From Lobosporangium transversale (Eukaryota; Mortierellomycota; Mortierellomycetes; Mortierellales; Mortierellaceae), in assembly GCF_002105155.1 (NCBI RefSeq), contig NW_019028987.1, positions 233,501 to 297,500 on the forward strand: 64,000 nt of DNA, in the 5' to 3' direction. Under the pieces are notes generated by a model that was not told where the DNA came from, made no database searches, and saw only the letters and a list, made by a program, of their open reading frames with translations. Position numbers and translations under genes: made by a program. Positions 1 to 11,700 of the stretch are shown one piece after another. The stretch's first letter is position 1; the number at the start of each line of letters is the position of its first letter.

Positions 1-70
1 CCGAGACGGTTGGTGACGAGAGTAGCCAGCTCGGGGTGTGAGCTTCCAGCAAAGACCTTTGTGCGTCTCA
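1..70 (-). CDS. Ribose-phosphate pyrophosphokinase (PRPP synthetase), N-terminal exon, partial
   Basis: Read on the minus strand, the last 70 bases before the left edge encode about 24 residues containing KVFAGSSHPELATLV. This matches the start of PRPP synthetases (the K-x-F-x-G-x-S-H-x-E/D-L pattern), which make 5-phosphoribosyl pyrophosphate for nucleotide, histidine and tryptophan synthesis in the cytosol. The exon begins directly after a ttgctag acceptor at 71-76, so a short first coding exon must lie further right (towards 960). I could not find it in the purine-rich sequence there. The rest of the gene is outside the window. The call rests on a short stretch, so confidence is moderate. 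Confidence 0.55.
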
Positions 71-74
71 CTAG

Positions 75-1006
75 CAAAGGGAAAGAAGAAGAAGAAGAAG
101 AAGAAGAAGGAGAAAAGGGAAGAGAAGAAGAAGGAGAAAAGGGAAAGACGAAGGAGAATGAGTAAATGAGAATGAAAAAAGAAAAAAAAGAAATGAATAA
201 AAGTAATTAGTGATCAGATCCAATCAAGAAAGAAAAAAAAAAATAAAAATAAAAAAATAGTTTTAAAGGAGAGAGAGAGAGAGACATACTAGTGTAGTGA
301 ACCTAGGGAATGGATGGCAGGATAGAGTAGCGCACTCTGAGGCACAGGATCATAAGGAGAGAGGATGGAGAAAGAGACGGCGGAAGAGAGGAAAGAAAAG
401 AGGGAAGAGGGAAGAGAGAAAAGAAGAAGAAGAAGAAAGAGGAGGAGGAGGAAGAAGAGGAAGAAGAAGAAGTAAAAGAGGGAAGAAATGGGCAATGAGT
501 GACACATTGGAAATAAATAAAATAAGAAATAAAAATACAAAATAAAAAGTAAAATGCGGGGATAACCTTAAAATGCAGGCACACACATACATCTCACACA
601 CACATTTATGATTTCCAAATTATTTTACACACCACACGGATTAAAAAATTATTCTGGAAATGCTTTCCTCCATTCCATTGGTGCAAACATGCCTGTCTTC
701 CTCATACTTCATTTCACATTTCTCATTTGCAAGGGTGTGCCATTCCTTTATTACATGCTCTCTCACACTTCTCTATTCCTTCCCTCTTTTCCTCTTTTCG
801 CTTCACCTTCACAAAGACAATCTAATCATTCACTCTTCTCTTTGCTCCATTCCTTCCTCTTCCTGCCTCTTCATTCCACCTTCTACTTCTCTCTCCACAC
901 CTGAGCTTCCTTCTATCCTTCTCTCCAGTCTTTTTCTATCTCTCTCTTCCTTCTTTTTATTTATTTGAAAACACACTTAAACCGTTCGTTCGTAGCATTG
1001 TCCACC
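75..1006. other. Purine-rich, low-complexity intergenic region
   Basis: No gene is supported here. The stretch holds GAA/GGA microsatellite runs (about 86-140 and 418-480), A-rich tracts and a TC-rich tail (about 720-960) just before the ArfGAP gene. The ORFs in it are Lys/Glu/Arg-rich or Ser/Phe/Leu-rich repeat translations. It is probably the promoter and 5' untranslated region between the leftward PRPP synthetase gene and the rightward ArfGAP gene. Confidence 0.6.
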
Positions 1007-2008
1007 ATGTCTGACAGGAAACTACCCACCGAAAAGAGTGAACGTATCCTTGCTGAACTGCTAAAGATCCCCGTCAACACCATCTGCTGCGACTGCGGAG
1101 CTGCCAGTACGTCCTCTTTTTTCTTTTCTCTTTTCTCTCCTTTTTCCTTTCTCCAAAAGACAAAAAGACAAGCCAAAAAGACAAGCTGGCATATCTTCTT
1201 CTTGGGCTTTTGACACTGACGACATCAAAAATCTGTCTTGCATTGCAATTCGACTTTGGATAGATCCGAAATGGGCCTCTTACTCTCTCGGCTGTTTCCT
1301 CTGTGTACGATGTGTCAGCATCCATCGGAAGATGGGTACCCATATCTCCAAAGTCAGATCCGTCACCTTGGACGCATGGACTCAGGAAGATATCGATGTA
1401 AAGACAATAAAAAGCCTTCTTCCTTTTCATTTCTTTTTTTTTTTTTTTTTTTTTTTTTCTCCCTTCCTTCCTTTCTTTACAAAACTTTTCTCATCTTGAA
1501 AACTTATATACATGTATATATTATATATATTTTTTTTAAAAAAAAAAAAACCTACGTCTAACAGCATATGAAAAACTGGGGTAACGGTAAAGTCAATGCC
1601 CTGTACATGCCTCAGCCAGAACGTCATCCACCACCCATTAGCATGGAAGGAAGGTACCGTAGATAATACATTCGCCTTTTATTTCTTCTTCTTCTTCTTC
1701 TTCTTTCCTCCAACACAACAATCAAAAACTCTTCTCAATCCTTTGATTTTATCATACCTCTTTTTGTTTGTTGTTGTTGTTATTATTATTACTAACGCTT
1801 TTCTTCTCTTTATTTACTAAATAGTGCTATGGAACAGTATATTCGAGCAAAATACGAACGCAAAGAGTTTATGGAGGGCGGTGGCGGTGGTAGTAACTAC
1901 CAGGTAAAGAATCTTTGTAACAGCCCTTTGTCCACCGTTAATGAACTGCATTGAAAAAGAGTTATTTATATTGTTTTTTTAACCTTGGCTCTTTTCTCTT
2001 TCTTTTTT

Positions 2009-2042
<34 letters not shown>

Positions 2043-3586
2043 CTGCACGCTCTGCTTATGGCAACACGTTTTCAGGAGGAAGAGGCAGCAGTTACAACAA
2101 CGATGTGGTCAACACAAACTCCTATACCACTCAAATGTCTGCGCTCCGTGCCATGGGCTTCACCGACAATGCCAAGAACCTTCAGGTGCTTCAGTCCACC
2201 AATGGAGATGTACCCAACGCTGTGGAGATCCTGTGTCGTATCGGCTCTGGTCCCGTCACCTCCTCCGCCAATCTCTCTGCCTCCAACACCAACAGTCCAT
2301 CCTCAAGACCCGCACGACGCAGTCCCTCAACCAATAGCACTCACAACAACACCAGTGGCACGGCCTCCGATCCAAAGGAGGCCATTCTCTGGAACATGGG
2401 CTTCCATGATGCTGCACTGAATAAGGAGGCTCTTCGTCGTGCTGGAGGCAATCCCGAAGTGGCTGCTGGTATCCTCATTGATGAAAAGGATAAATTAGCA
2501 AGAGCCGTACGCGAAAAATCCTCTACATCCTCACCACTTCCTTCACGACTCGATCCCCCAGGCAGCAAATCTTCAAAGAATGACTCCAATCTCTTGATAG
2601 ATCTCTCCGATGATAGTGAACAACAACAACAACAACAACAAAGATTACGAATGCAACAACAGATGTTTCAACAACAGATGAATATGCAAAACGCCTTTGG
2701 TAACTCAAACCCGAATCAACCCTGGTCTAACTCGAATCTGGATCAGTTTGGTCAAACCCAGAGTCAACTTCAATCGATCATGGACAATAACGCCAATTTC
2801 CTTGCCATGTTCAACTCTGAACAAAATTCCACCAACAACAACAACAACAACAACAATATGAATAATATGAATAATATGAACAACATGAGCAACATGAACA
2901 ATATGTTTGGAAACACCAATAATAATAATAACAATAATAATAATAATAATAATCTGAACACCATGGGCATGAGTAGTCCTTTTGGTCTCAATCAACAACC
3001 AACAGGGAACTTTGGCAACGATATGAGCTCTTGGGCTATGAACAACAATACCAACAACAACAGTATGAGCAACATGAACAACGCTTTTGGTTTGCAAACA
3101 AGTATGGCCACAGGCACCAGCAACATGTTTGCCAATAATAATAATAACAACAACAACAGCTTTATGAGCATGGGAATGAACAATCAACAGCAACAGACGC
3201 TCAACCCTTTTGGCACTCTCAGCAGTCAACCTACAGGTCTATCTGGACTCAGCAGTGGTGGTGGTAGCGCAATAGGATCACCCATGACTCCATTCACTAG
3301 CTTATCATCTGCTGGGAACACGAACCCTCTTTTGACTGGGACTGGTCAGATGGGCAACATGGGGATGAATAATATGAGCAGCATGGGCAACATGGGCATG
3401 AATAACATGAATAACATGAACAATATGAACAACATGAACAACAACAACGGCAACTTTAACTCTGCATTTGGGATGAATCAGAGTAACCAGAATAACCAGA
3501 ACAACCAAAATAACAGCTTCAACTCTTTTAATAATAACAATAGCAATAACAACCTCTGGGGAAATAGCAATACTAATTTATTCTAA
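1007..3586 (+). CDS. GTS1: ArfGAP-UBA protein with Asn/Met/Gln-rich tail (Gts1-like)
   Basis: Five exons (1007-1106, 1264-1397, 1565-1653, 1825-1903, 2042-3586) give 648 residues. The N-terminus is an ArfGAP zinc finger, C-x2-C then C-x2-C, ending [20 protein letters not shown], with the arginine finger in SIHR. A UBA-like segment follows (around [19 protein letters not shown]), then a second UBA-like stretch ([21 protein letters not shown]). The last ~330 residues are dominated by Asn, Met and Gln with NPF repeats, as in yeast Gts1 and other Arf-GAPs of the SMAP/Gts1 type that act in endocytic or Golgi vesicle traffic. NPF motifs usually bind EH-domain proteins. Intron 4 ends in a ~28-base A tract followed by G. 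Family and domain order are clear; the exact yeast orthologue is inferred. Confidence 0.88.
2620..3560 (+). repeat. Asn/Gln/Met codon repeats (CAA, AAC/AAT, ATGAAC)
   Basis: The coding sequence of the ArfGAP tail consists of CAA, AAC/AAT and ATGAAY repeat blocks (2621-2641, 2834-2900, 2918-2953, 3137-3158, 3358-3450). These give poly-Q, poly-N and (N-N-M)n tracts. They explain the long Val/Ile/His-rich ORFs on the opposite strand, which are shadows. Confidence 0.85.
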
Positions 3587-3789
3587 AGGAAAATGAATAA
3601 AAAAATAAATAAATAAATAAATTATGTTATAAAAATAAGAAGCGAATAAAAACAATACGATTTCTTTTTCTTTTATTTCTTTCTTTTTTTATTCCAAAAT
3701 TGCTGTGCAGAGAATAGAATGGAAACAGTTGTGTTGTATTGTGTTGTGTTGTGTTGTTGTGCTGGACTGTATCATTCATGGTCATGGAA

Positions 3790-5235
3790 TCACGGAAAGA
3801 TATCGTATCGTCTATGGTTCATGACTGGCATCTCGGAGCGGATTCGTTCCAAGACTGAAAGGTCTACGGGCGCAACAGCAATGCCTTCCTCCTGTCCATC
3901 GCACTCTGCAATCACTTTACCCCATGGATCTACAATCTAGCAATAAAATAAAATATGAAAAGAATTACTCACTGAGGATTTGCAATAATAACAAAAGAAA
4001 GAAGAAAACAAAAATAAAAATAAAAATAAAACCAAGTGCATATCTTACCATAGAGTGACCATAACTGGAGCGCTTCTCATTATGTTTTCCTACTTGTGCA
4101 GCAGCAACAACAAACGATTGTGTCTCAATGGCTCTGCTTCGCAAAAGGACCTCTAAGCGAAGAAGAAGAAGAAAAAGAAAAAGAAAAAAGAAGAGAAGAG
4201 GAGAAAAGAGAGAAGGAGGCATTATGTCAACATGAAGATCAGCTTTTTTTTTTTTTTTTTTTTTTTTGGTCCACGTTATCATTTTTCAAAAAAGACAAAT
4301 ATACAAATATATTACCCCAATGGGCTTCACCGGTCTCGGTAGTGAATGCAGATGGGTAGGTCAAGATCTCAGCACCCTGTTTCCTCAGCTGTAAAGCCAG
4401 TTCTGCAAACCTGAGATCATAACAGATCCCCAACCCGACTTTGCCAGCAGGTGTTTGGACCGGTGGGATCAATCGATCGCCCGCCACCGTGCTTTTACTT
4501 TCAAGTAATTGTGGTCCATTCTGAATATCCACATCAAACAGATGAAGCTTTCTGTACGAACTCACGATCGATCCTTGATCGTTGATCAAAACATGTGTGT
4601 TGTACAACCGATCTGGAAACGGACTCTACTTTAGGAGGGGGAAGAATTTTTTTTTTTTTTTTTTTTTTTAGTTAATTGTTGCAGATTGATATTAATTTTC
4701 CACATTCAGGAATAATTTTTTGTTTCCGCAGATAAAATTTAAAGATTAAAAATCATAAAAATTAAAATTAAAACTAAAACGAACCTGTTCATGAATTCCA
4801 ATTGAACACCACATGCCAAGCTGTTTAGCCTCTGCGCACACACCCTCCAGGAATGGTCCCGGGTCCGTCAATGGATGAGACAGCTTAATGGCCTCTTCGC
4901 CTGCATTACCGAGAAAGTCGGATGCCTCTGGGAAGAATATCATCTATTTGGCAGGCAGCATACCATTTATATTTACATTTACATTTACATTTACATTTAG
5001 ATTGACATTTTACATTTGCAACATATTTAACATACCCACACATGTATATATAATATATGAATTCCAATGGGTGTCTCAATATGCCGTGCTTCTTTTTTCT
5101 CCAATATCCCCTTCAACTGTTTACCTTTGCAGCTTGCTCGGATGCTTGGCTCATCAAACGGAGACAAGTATTCAAGTTTGTAGAGACAGACTGTCCTCCA
5201 CAGAACTGCGCTACTGCAATCTTGACTATTTGCAT
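3790..5235 (-). CDS. NIT1: Nit1-type carbon-nitrogen hydrolase (probable deaminated glutathione amidase)
   Basis: Five exons (5125-5235, 4785-4943, 4316-4625, 4049-4152, 3790-3936) give 276 residues. The nitrilase-fold signature is complete: a catalytic Glu in FFPEASDF, the Lys in [12 protein letters not shown], and the Cys in [14 protein letters not shown]. The ending ([11 protein letters not shown], then the [16 protein letters not shown] tail) is typical of the Nit1/Nit2 branch, which hydrolyses deaminated glutathione or omega-amides. The start ATG at 5235 begins [11 protein letters not shown], as in the family, with no long targeting sequence. Intron 1 carries an ATTTAC repeat and the third intron a poly(T) tract (poly(A) in sense). 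The substrate is inferred from family resemblance. Confidence 0.88.
4966..5003. repeat. ACATTT hexanucleotide microsatellite in an intron
   Basis: About five to six copies of ATTTAC/ACATTT lie in the first intron of the Nit1-like gene. A short GAATT pentamer repeat (about 5289-5315) lies just upstream of its start codon. Confidence 0.75.
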
Positions 5236-5494
5236 GGTTCGAAATGTAAAGGAATGTGAAAAAGGAAAAAGGAAAAATAAAAAATGAGAATGAATTGAAT
5301 TGAATTGAATTGAATTGAGAAAAAAAAAAAAAAACGATCAAGTGAGCAAAATACAAGGCTCAGATAAAAGTGTGTGCATGTATGCCATGATGTTGTTCCT
5401 GAACGTCATTTTTTTTTTTTTTTTTTTTTTCTCAAATGATGTATTGTATTTTTTGTTAACAACTTATTCTCTTTTATTGTTGCATTAATAATGC

Positions 5495-7292
5495 TCATGT
5501 TCCCTTTCGACGCTTCGATTTGCGAAGACCATTCGTCTCTGTTGTTGTTTCTGTTGCTGTTTCTAACACGGATGAGAATGATAATGATGATGATGGTGAT
5601 GATGACATGTCCAATATGGAATCTGATACATCTTCTAGCTTGACCTTCTCCATACTTTCACTCACTGCATTAGAAGATTCTTCTTCTTCTCCTTCTCCTT
5701 CTTCTTTTTCTTCTTCTTCATTCTTGATTTTTGCCAACAATAATGCCTTTTCCTCCCCTTCTCCTTCTCCTTCTCCTCCTTCTTTCTTGACTTTGATCAA
5801 TAGATCTGTAACCCCTTCCTCCTGCTTGACCCTCCCTTCGATCGTCCTGAGATCAGCTGCAAACAAAACCGAGTGTGCCCATCCAGAGTACTTCCCAAAG
5901 AGATCCACAAAATGTTTACCCACAGCTTTATAGATCGCAGGCGAGATCGTCTTGGGGACCTTGCCCTCAAATCGGAACTGATAATCACGTACTGCTATCT
6001 GCCAGACGTGCGTGTCCACCGGTATACTCTCATGTTTGTCAAGCGACATTAAACACTATTTGTGTATGGATCGGGAGGATCGGAACGATCGAGGGTTTAA
6101 AGGATCAAGAGATTGGTTTTTTTTTTTTTTTTTTTTTTTTTTGATAATTAATTCGTTAGTTCTATACGAACTTGGAGTTGTATGTAAATGAGATAAGAAA
6201 AAAAAAAAGGAACGAATCAACTTACAACACAATCAGCAACTTTTGGACCAACACCCTGCAACGCCAATAACGCAGCATGGGCTTCCTCATACGGCACTTT
6301 TCTTAATCCTCGAAGCCATGCTTCACCATCCTCCATTGCATGGATCATCTTTGCTGAACTGGCGATATATTTTGCTCTGTATCCAAACCCTGCCTTCCGT
6401 AACGTGTCCTCCACACCCTCCTGTGCTAATGCATCGATCGTAGGAAAACCATAGTATGTCTTGGAAGTTGATTCGCCCGATACTTGAGGTGGTATTGTGA
6501 TTGGTGCTCCGTACTCTTGGCATAATTTCGTAGCCTATTGTGGCGTTAAAATATAAAATTAAACATTAAAAAAAAAAAGAGAATAAAAATGCATGCATTG
6601 AGATTCCCCACGCACAAAGAACCTTTCAAATGGCTTTTTTCTTTTTCTTTTTTTACCATCTGGCTAATCCTGCCAATGTTGTTGTTAGAGCTGCAGATAA
6701 AGCACATCAAGTTCTCTACAGGATCCTGACGCAATATCCGCACACCTGGGAAAAGAGGTGCTTTGGCCTTAAAGTTGGCATCGGTTTCCGACCATTTCGC
6801 ATAGAGTTCTGTCAATGGTACATCCAATTGAAAATAATCTCTCAAAAACGCCGTATCTTGATCCTTCTCCCTCGCTTCTTCTTCTTCTTTTGATGTTTTT
6901 GACTCTGTTTCTTGATCTGATGATAGCAAAGGATCCGGTGTTGTCGAGCCTTTAAAGGTCCTGTATCGAAATCCATCCTCGGTCTCCTGGAGGCACCATA
7001 CCCGATGGTCTAGGACACATGAATAAATAGGAAGGGATATCTCTCCCGATTCCAGTTCCTGATGCTCTCGTTGCCATCGAAAGGACTGTCCACATTTCAA
7101 TGTTGTCGAAAGATCCAATTCAGACCGGGGCAACTTGACAGAGACCCAAGGAGTGGCTCTAACATGTTTTGGTGCAGCTAGTTTGTTTTTCTGCTTTGCA
7201 GTCTTGACTGCCGGTGTTGGATTCGCTTCATCTTTTGTGACAGCACTGGGACTTTTAGCCCTTCTTGATGATGACGGTGGTGATGGGGATGT

Positions 7293-7323
<31 letters not shown>

Positions 7324-7544
7324 CTTGTGGCTCTTGTGGCTCTTGTGGCTCTTGAAGTAACAGTGGTGGTAGTGGTTGTTGAAGAAGAAGAAGAAGAAGA
7401 AGAAGAAGAAGAAGAAGAAGACTTTGACCTTCTTGCGACAGTTGCAACCGTTGCTGTTGGAGCACTACCTTGCGCCGTTAATACGGATCCCTTTACCAAC
7501 GACAGTGCCCTTTTCCGAGTACTCCTGGTCAGACTGGTCATCAT
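5495..7544 (-). CDS. OGG1: 8-oxoguanine DNA glycosylase/AP lyase
   Basis: Three exons (6657-7544, 6226-6534, 5495-6055) give 585 residues. The N-terminal OGG domain has the conserved TLKCGQSFRW. The helix-hairpin-helix-GPD motif reads LQGVGPKVADCV, with the catalytic Lys, and continues across the intron to CLMSLDKHESIPVDTHVW, which holds the catalytic Asp. OGG1 removes 8-oxoguanine opposite C and nicks the strand in base excision repair. The protein is much longer than human OGG1 (345 aa). It has an extra ~150-residue N-terminal arm of Ser, Thr and RAT/AT repeats from microsatellites, an acidic insert near residues 220-235, and an acidic C-tail ending in a basic KSKRRK nuclear signal. Enzymatic identity is secure; the low-complexity arms are probably lineage-specific. 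Confidence 0.93.
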
Positions 7545-7565
7545 ATGTTTTTCTTTTTCTTTTTT

Positions 7566-7602
<37 letters not shown>
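7380..7602. repeat. GAA and TTG trinucleotide microsatellites at the 5' end of OGG1
   Basis: A (GAA)n run of about 13 copies (7381-7420) lies in the OGG1 coding region, where it encodes a Ser tract. A (TTG)n run of about 12 copies (7567-7602) lies upstream of the ATG, probably in the 5' leader (CAA repeats in the mRNA). Confidence 0.85.
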
Positions 7603-7603
<1 letters not shown>

Positions 7604-8532
7604 ATGTTGCAGAAAAATAAACAATAGAAGAGAAAAGGTAGGCTCGTCACCAGCCTGAAGACGAAGTTCATGTGCACATGCACGTGCTGAAAGGCAAATG
7701 TGGCTTGCTCTTGCAGACACCACACTTGACATTTTGGCTGGAGGTCTCTTTTTTTTTTAAATTTGAAAAAATTTCAAAGTCAAACACACCGCTAGGAAAG
7801 GCTCTTTTTTTTCTGCCATTCTCGCCGCAGAAAATGGCTTTTTTTTTTTTTTTTTTTCAAAGTCCAGACTAGGATATTGATTTGATTGAGAACGAACGAG
7901 GAATGAGAAAAAAGGATGGTATATTTTGCGTAAAAAGAGTCATCATGCTCTAATTAATCAATTAATTACCTTTAATTAAGATAGTGTGCTTAAATAAGGT
8001 CAGAGAGATGGAAACGAGAATTGTTGAGTAGATTCAAATGCTAGAATAATAAAATGTTCGAATAATAGATGGCAATGCAGATGATGGAAACAAGAGATGA
8101 TTGGTAAAAATGAGGCTAGTGATTTGGATGTGTGTGTAGGACCGATTAAAAAGCACCATCCCGTTTGTCTAAAGGGTAAGTGGATAGTGATGGCTTCGTT
8201 CATAAAGGATGAACGATTGTAAAGAATACTCAATAGATATGGTATTTTCATTAAAAGACAAAATTCCTTTCACTTGATTGACATTCGACTCTTTTCTTCA
8301 TGCTTGAACCTCGGCGATCCTCCTGCATATGCGGTATTGATGCGAGTTTTTATGACATGCTGTCCCGCGTGTTTTAAATATCTAGGTGTTGCCTTAACAT
8401 TCTGATCGTTGTTGATAACGAGCTTCTAAAGCTTAAGCTTGACGTGTATGTCGCCTGGGACCATGGAACGGAGGAATATGATATTGTCACTTTTCTCCGA
8501 GGTTTGATCGGTTTCTCTTCAAGCAGGATCCA
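7603..8532. other. Intergenic region with dispersed-repeat copy; possible transposon remnant near the LTR
   Basis: No intact gene is visible. The part around 7690-7860 resembles one arm of the fold-back element at 22.4 kb: it shares an 18-base word (7700-7717 and 22428-22445) followed by a T-rich run and a tcaaagtc word. From about 8400 to the LTR edge, one plus-strand frame is open for ~43 codons and looks coding-like (it includes AWDHGTEEYDIV). A second frame has KYLGV, a word seen in LINE reverse transcriptases. This may be the left part of the LINE interrupted at 8533, but the match is too short to prove. Confidence 0.4.
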
Positions 8533-8727
8533 TGCAAAAGTCAAGGTAGTGTTCTAGGGGGATCTAAGGGTGCAATAAAGGTATCTTTATTCAGGGGGAA
8601 CTATGCTACAGGACTAGATAGAAAAGTAGACCTATTTATACTAGTTAATGTCCTGTTGCAAGGAATGCTCTAGAAATATGGGCGAAATACTATGTTGCAC
8701 AAAATTATTATAGTGATTTCGCTTGCA
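8533..8727 (-). repeat. 3' LTR of the Ty3/gypsy element
   Basis: 195 bp, TG...CA, 193/195 identical to the copy at 13379-13573 by my reading. In the element's sense it carries a TATAAATAGG box (8631-8640) and, ~40 bases on, an AATAAA polyadenylation word (8586-8591), consistent with U3-R-U5 order. The stop codon and last few codons of pol lie inside this LTR. Confidence 0.93.
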
Positions 8728-11700
8728 GTGGTGGTGAGCGGTCGCCGAATTCACGAGGTGACTCAATATAGGGGCGAAGCAGATCAGCATTAAAGACTGG
8801 ATGCTGATGCATGTCAGGCGGTAGTTCCAGCTTGTAGGCATTTTTATTGACCTTCGAAATGATCTTGTAAGGGCCTATGTACTCAGGTTCCAGTTTCTGC
8901 GACGGCCTATTTTTATGTCCCGCGACAGAGATGTTTTCCGAGCTTAAGAGCACCATGTCACCCACAGCAAACGTAGCAGGCCTGCGAGTTTTGTCCGCTT
9001 GGGCCTTTTGCCTATTCTGCGCTTCGATGATGGCATCCTGAGCTAGCGCCAAATTCATCGACTGGGTTCGAACAAAATCACTGACAGCCGGAACATTGGT
9101 ATCAGGTGGCTTTAAAAGAGATCCAGGGACTAGTGGATGGTGACCATAGTTCAGAAAGAATGGGGAGAAGCCTGTCGTAGGATTGACAGAGTTGTTGTAT
9201 GCGAACTCCATCATAGGCAGTAAAAGATCCCAGTCGTTTTGCTTGTACGATATGTAAGAGCGGAGCATTTCTTCTAATGTTCTGTTGGCGCGCTCTGTTT
9301 GTCCGTCTGATTGTGGATGGAAGGCAGTAGACATGTTAAGTTTGGTGCCCATGAGCTTCATCAACGTTGTCCAGAACTTGCCGGTGAATCGTGAATCTCT
9401 GTCTGACACAATTGTCCGAGGCATGCCGTGCAGTCTAAAAACATTGTCGAAAAAGAGTCGTGCAACATCAGAGGCAGTGTCGGTAGTTCGGCTAGCGCAG
9501 AAATGAACTTGCTTGGACAGTTTGTCCACAAAGACCGTGATCGCGTCAAAACCTCTGGCTGTCTTCGGAAGCTTGACAATGAAGTCCATTGTTACAGTAT
9601 CCCATCGTTGGCTTGGAATTGCCAAAGGTTGGAAAAGCCCTGCAGGAGGCTTTAGTGAAGGCTTGTTACGCTGGCATTGCTCACAGGAAGTAATGTATTT
9701 TTTTATATCCCTCGCCATGCGTGGCCAAAAATATGTTCGTCGCATGCTACTGTACGTTTTATCGAATCCCAAGTGGCCTGATATAGGAGCGTCGTGAGCG
9801 TCATGCAAGAGTTGTGAACGGAGTCCGTCGTCCTTGGGTATGCAGAGGCGAGGGCCTTGTCCAGCGTTGATCCAGAGTAGACCATCCACCACGAAGTAAC
9901 GATCCGAGGTGGAGGCATCCTTATACTGATGCACGAGGGGACCTAGAATTGGATCGTGTAGGTAGCAACTGGCTAGTTGTTTTCGAATACCAGGGTCTAG
10001 ATTGATATCCAAGGAGTTCAAAGTAGTAGGTGTAGCCTCCAAGTCCTTGAGGTCCGGTCTTCGTGAAAGAGCATCAGGGACGACGTTATCTTTACCAGGT
10101 TTATACTTGAATACGAAATCATACTCTTGAAGCAACTCCATCCATCTTGCTTGTCTGCGAGTCAAGTTCGGCTGGCTAGGAAAATGTTGTAGAGTGGCAT
10201 GGTCGGTATAAACGACAAAGTGAGAACCATCAAGGTAGTATCGCCATGTCTTCAGAGCATGCACCACAGCCAGCAGTTCTTGTTCGTGTGTAGGATAGTT
10301 GCGTTCCGCTGGGTTGAGCTTGCGTGAAGTAAAAGCTACTGGTCGTGATTCACCATTTTGGTCCGTCTGGAACAGGACAGCACCAATTGCAAAACCTGAA
10401 GCGTCTGTTTCGACTGCTGTAGAGAGGGCAGGATCGAATATCCTAAGAACTGGTGCTGAGCTCACTGCTCTTTTCAAAGTCTCAAAGGCGTCTTGTTGAG
10501 ATTTTCCCCAGTGGAATTCCTTATTGGAGCCTAACAATTGTGTGAGGGGAAGAGCAATATCAGCGTAATGAGAAATGTACTGATGGTAAAAATTAGTCAA
10601 ACCAAGGAATTGCATCACATGTCGTTGGGTTGTTGGTACTGGCCATTCCCTTATTGCCTTGACAAGTCCGCCATTCGTCTTGAGTCCATCCTTGGAGATG
10701 ACATGGCCTAGGAACTCAGTCTCTTCCTGCATGAAGGAACACTTGGATAATTTACAATAAAGCCCAGCTTGACGCAAGAGGGAGAGTACTTGTCGGATGT
10801 GCTCTAAGTGATCTTTCTCGTTATCGGAGTAAATTAAAATATCATCGAGATACACAACAACACATTTATCAAGAAGTGGATCAAGTACGTTACGCATCAT
10901 AGTCGAGAACGCTGCAGGTGCATTTGTAAGACCGAAAGGTACGACGTTAAACTCGTAGTGGCCATAGCGAGTTCGGAACGCGGTCTTGTGTTTATCATCA
11001 GGATGGACACGCATTTGATGATAGCCCGAGAGTAGATCCAGCTTGGTAAAACATTTAGCTGTTCTGAATCTGTCGATCAATTCATCGATCCGTGGTAAGG
11101 GGTACCTGTTTTTCTTTGTGATCTTGTTCAGGCCCCGATAATCAACACACATTCGAAGCGAGCCATCCTTTTTCTTCACAAAGAGGACTGGAGCACCGTA
11201 TGGTGAGGTGCTCGGTGAGATTAATCCTTTTTGTAAAAGATCAGTTAGCTGCTTCTTCAGTTCATCAAGCTCAGCGATCGACAATCTGATGACAGGTCGG
11301 ACAGGTGGGTCAGCATAAGGGTCAGTCTCTATACGCATGCTATCACCTCTGTCAGGGGGAAGGCCATCGGGAAGCGTTGTAGGAAAGACATCAGGGAATT
11401 CGACTTGAACGATTTGCTTGATAGAGTCCGGTAGTTCAGAACTACTGCTAGAGACAGGTACTGGAACTCGAACTTGGGCGAGGAATACAGAGGCATCAGG
11501 TTCCGAGGCAACGGTAAGGAAGTTAAGAGCAGATATGACGGAAGATCGCTGTCTAGGCTTCCTGTCGATGCCAGTGCAAGGCCACAAGACCGGGGTACCT
11601 TGGTATTCAAAATGCAGATCATTTGTTCGCCAATTGATGCGAGGGTTGATATCCGTCAGCCATGGTTTACCCAAAATTAGGTCGTATTTGGATAGAGGAT

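Noticed and set aside
289..601. Ser/Phe/Leu-rich and Lys/Glu/Arg-rich ORFs
   Set aside because: Pure translation of GA-rich microsatellites; no start context or domain.
2705..3508. Long minus-strand ORFs rich in Val/Ile/His or Leu opposite the ArfGAP tail
   Set aside because: They are translations of the Asn/Met/Gln codon repeats on the opposite strand and have no independent motif.
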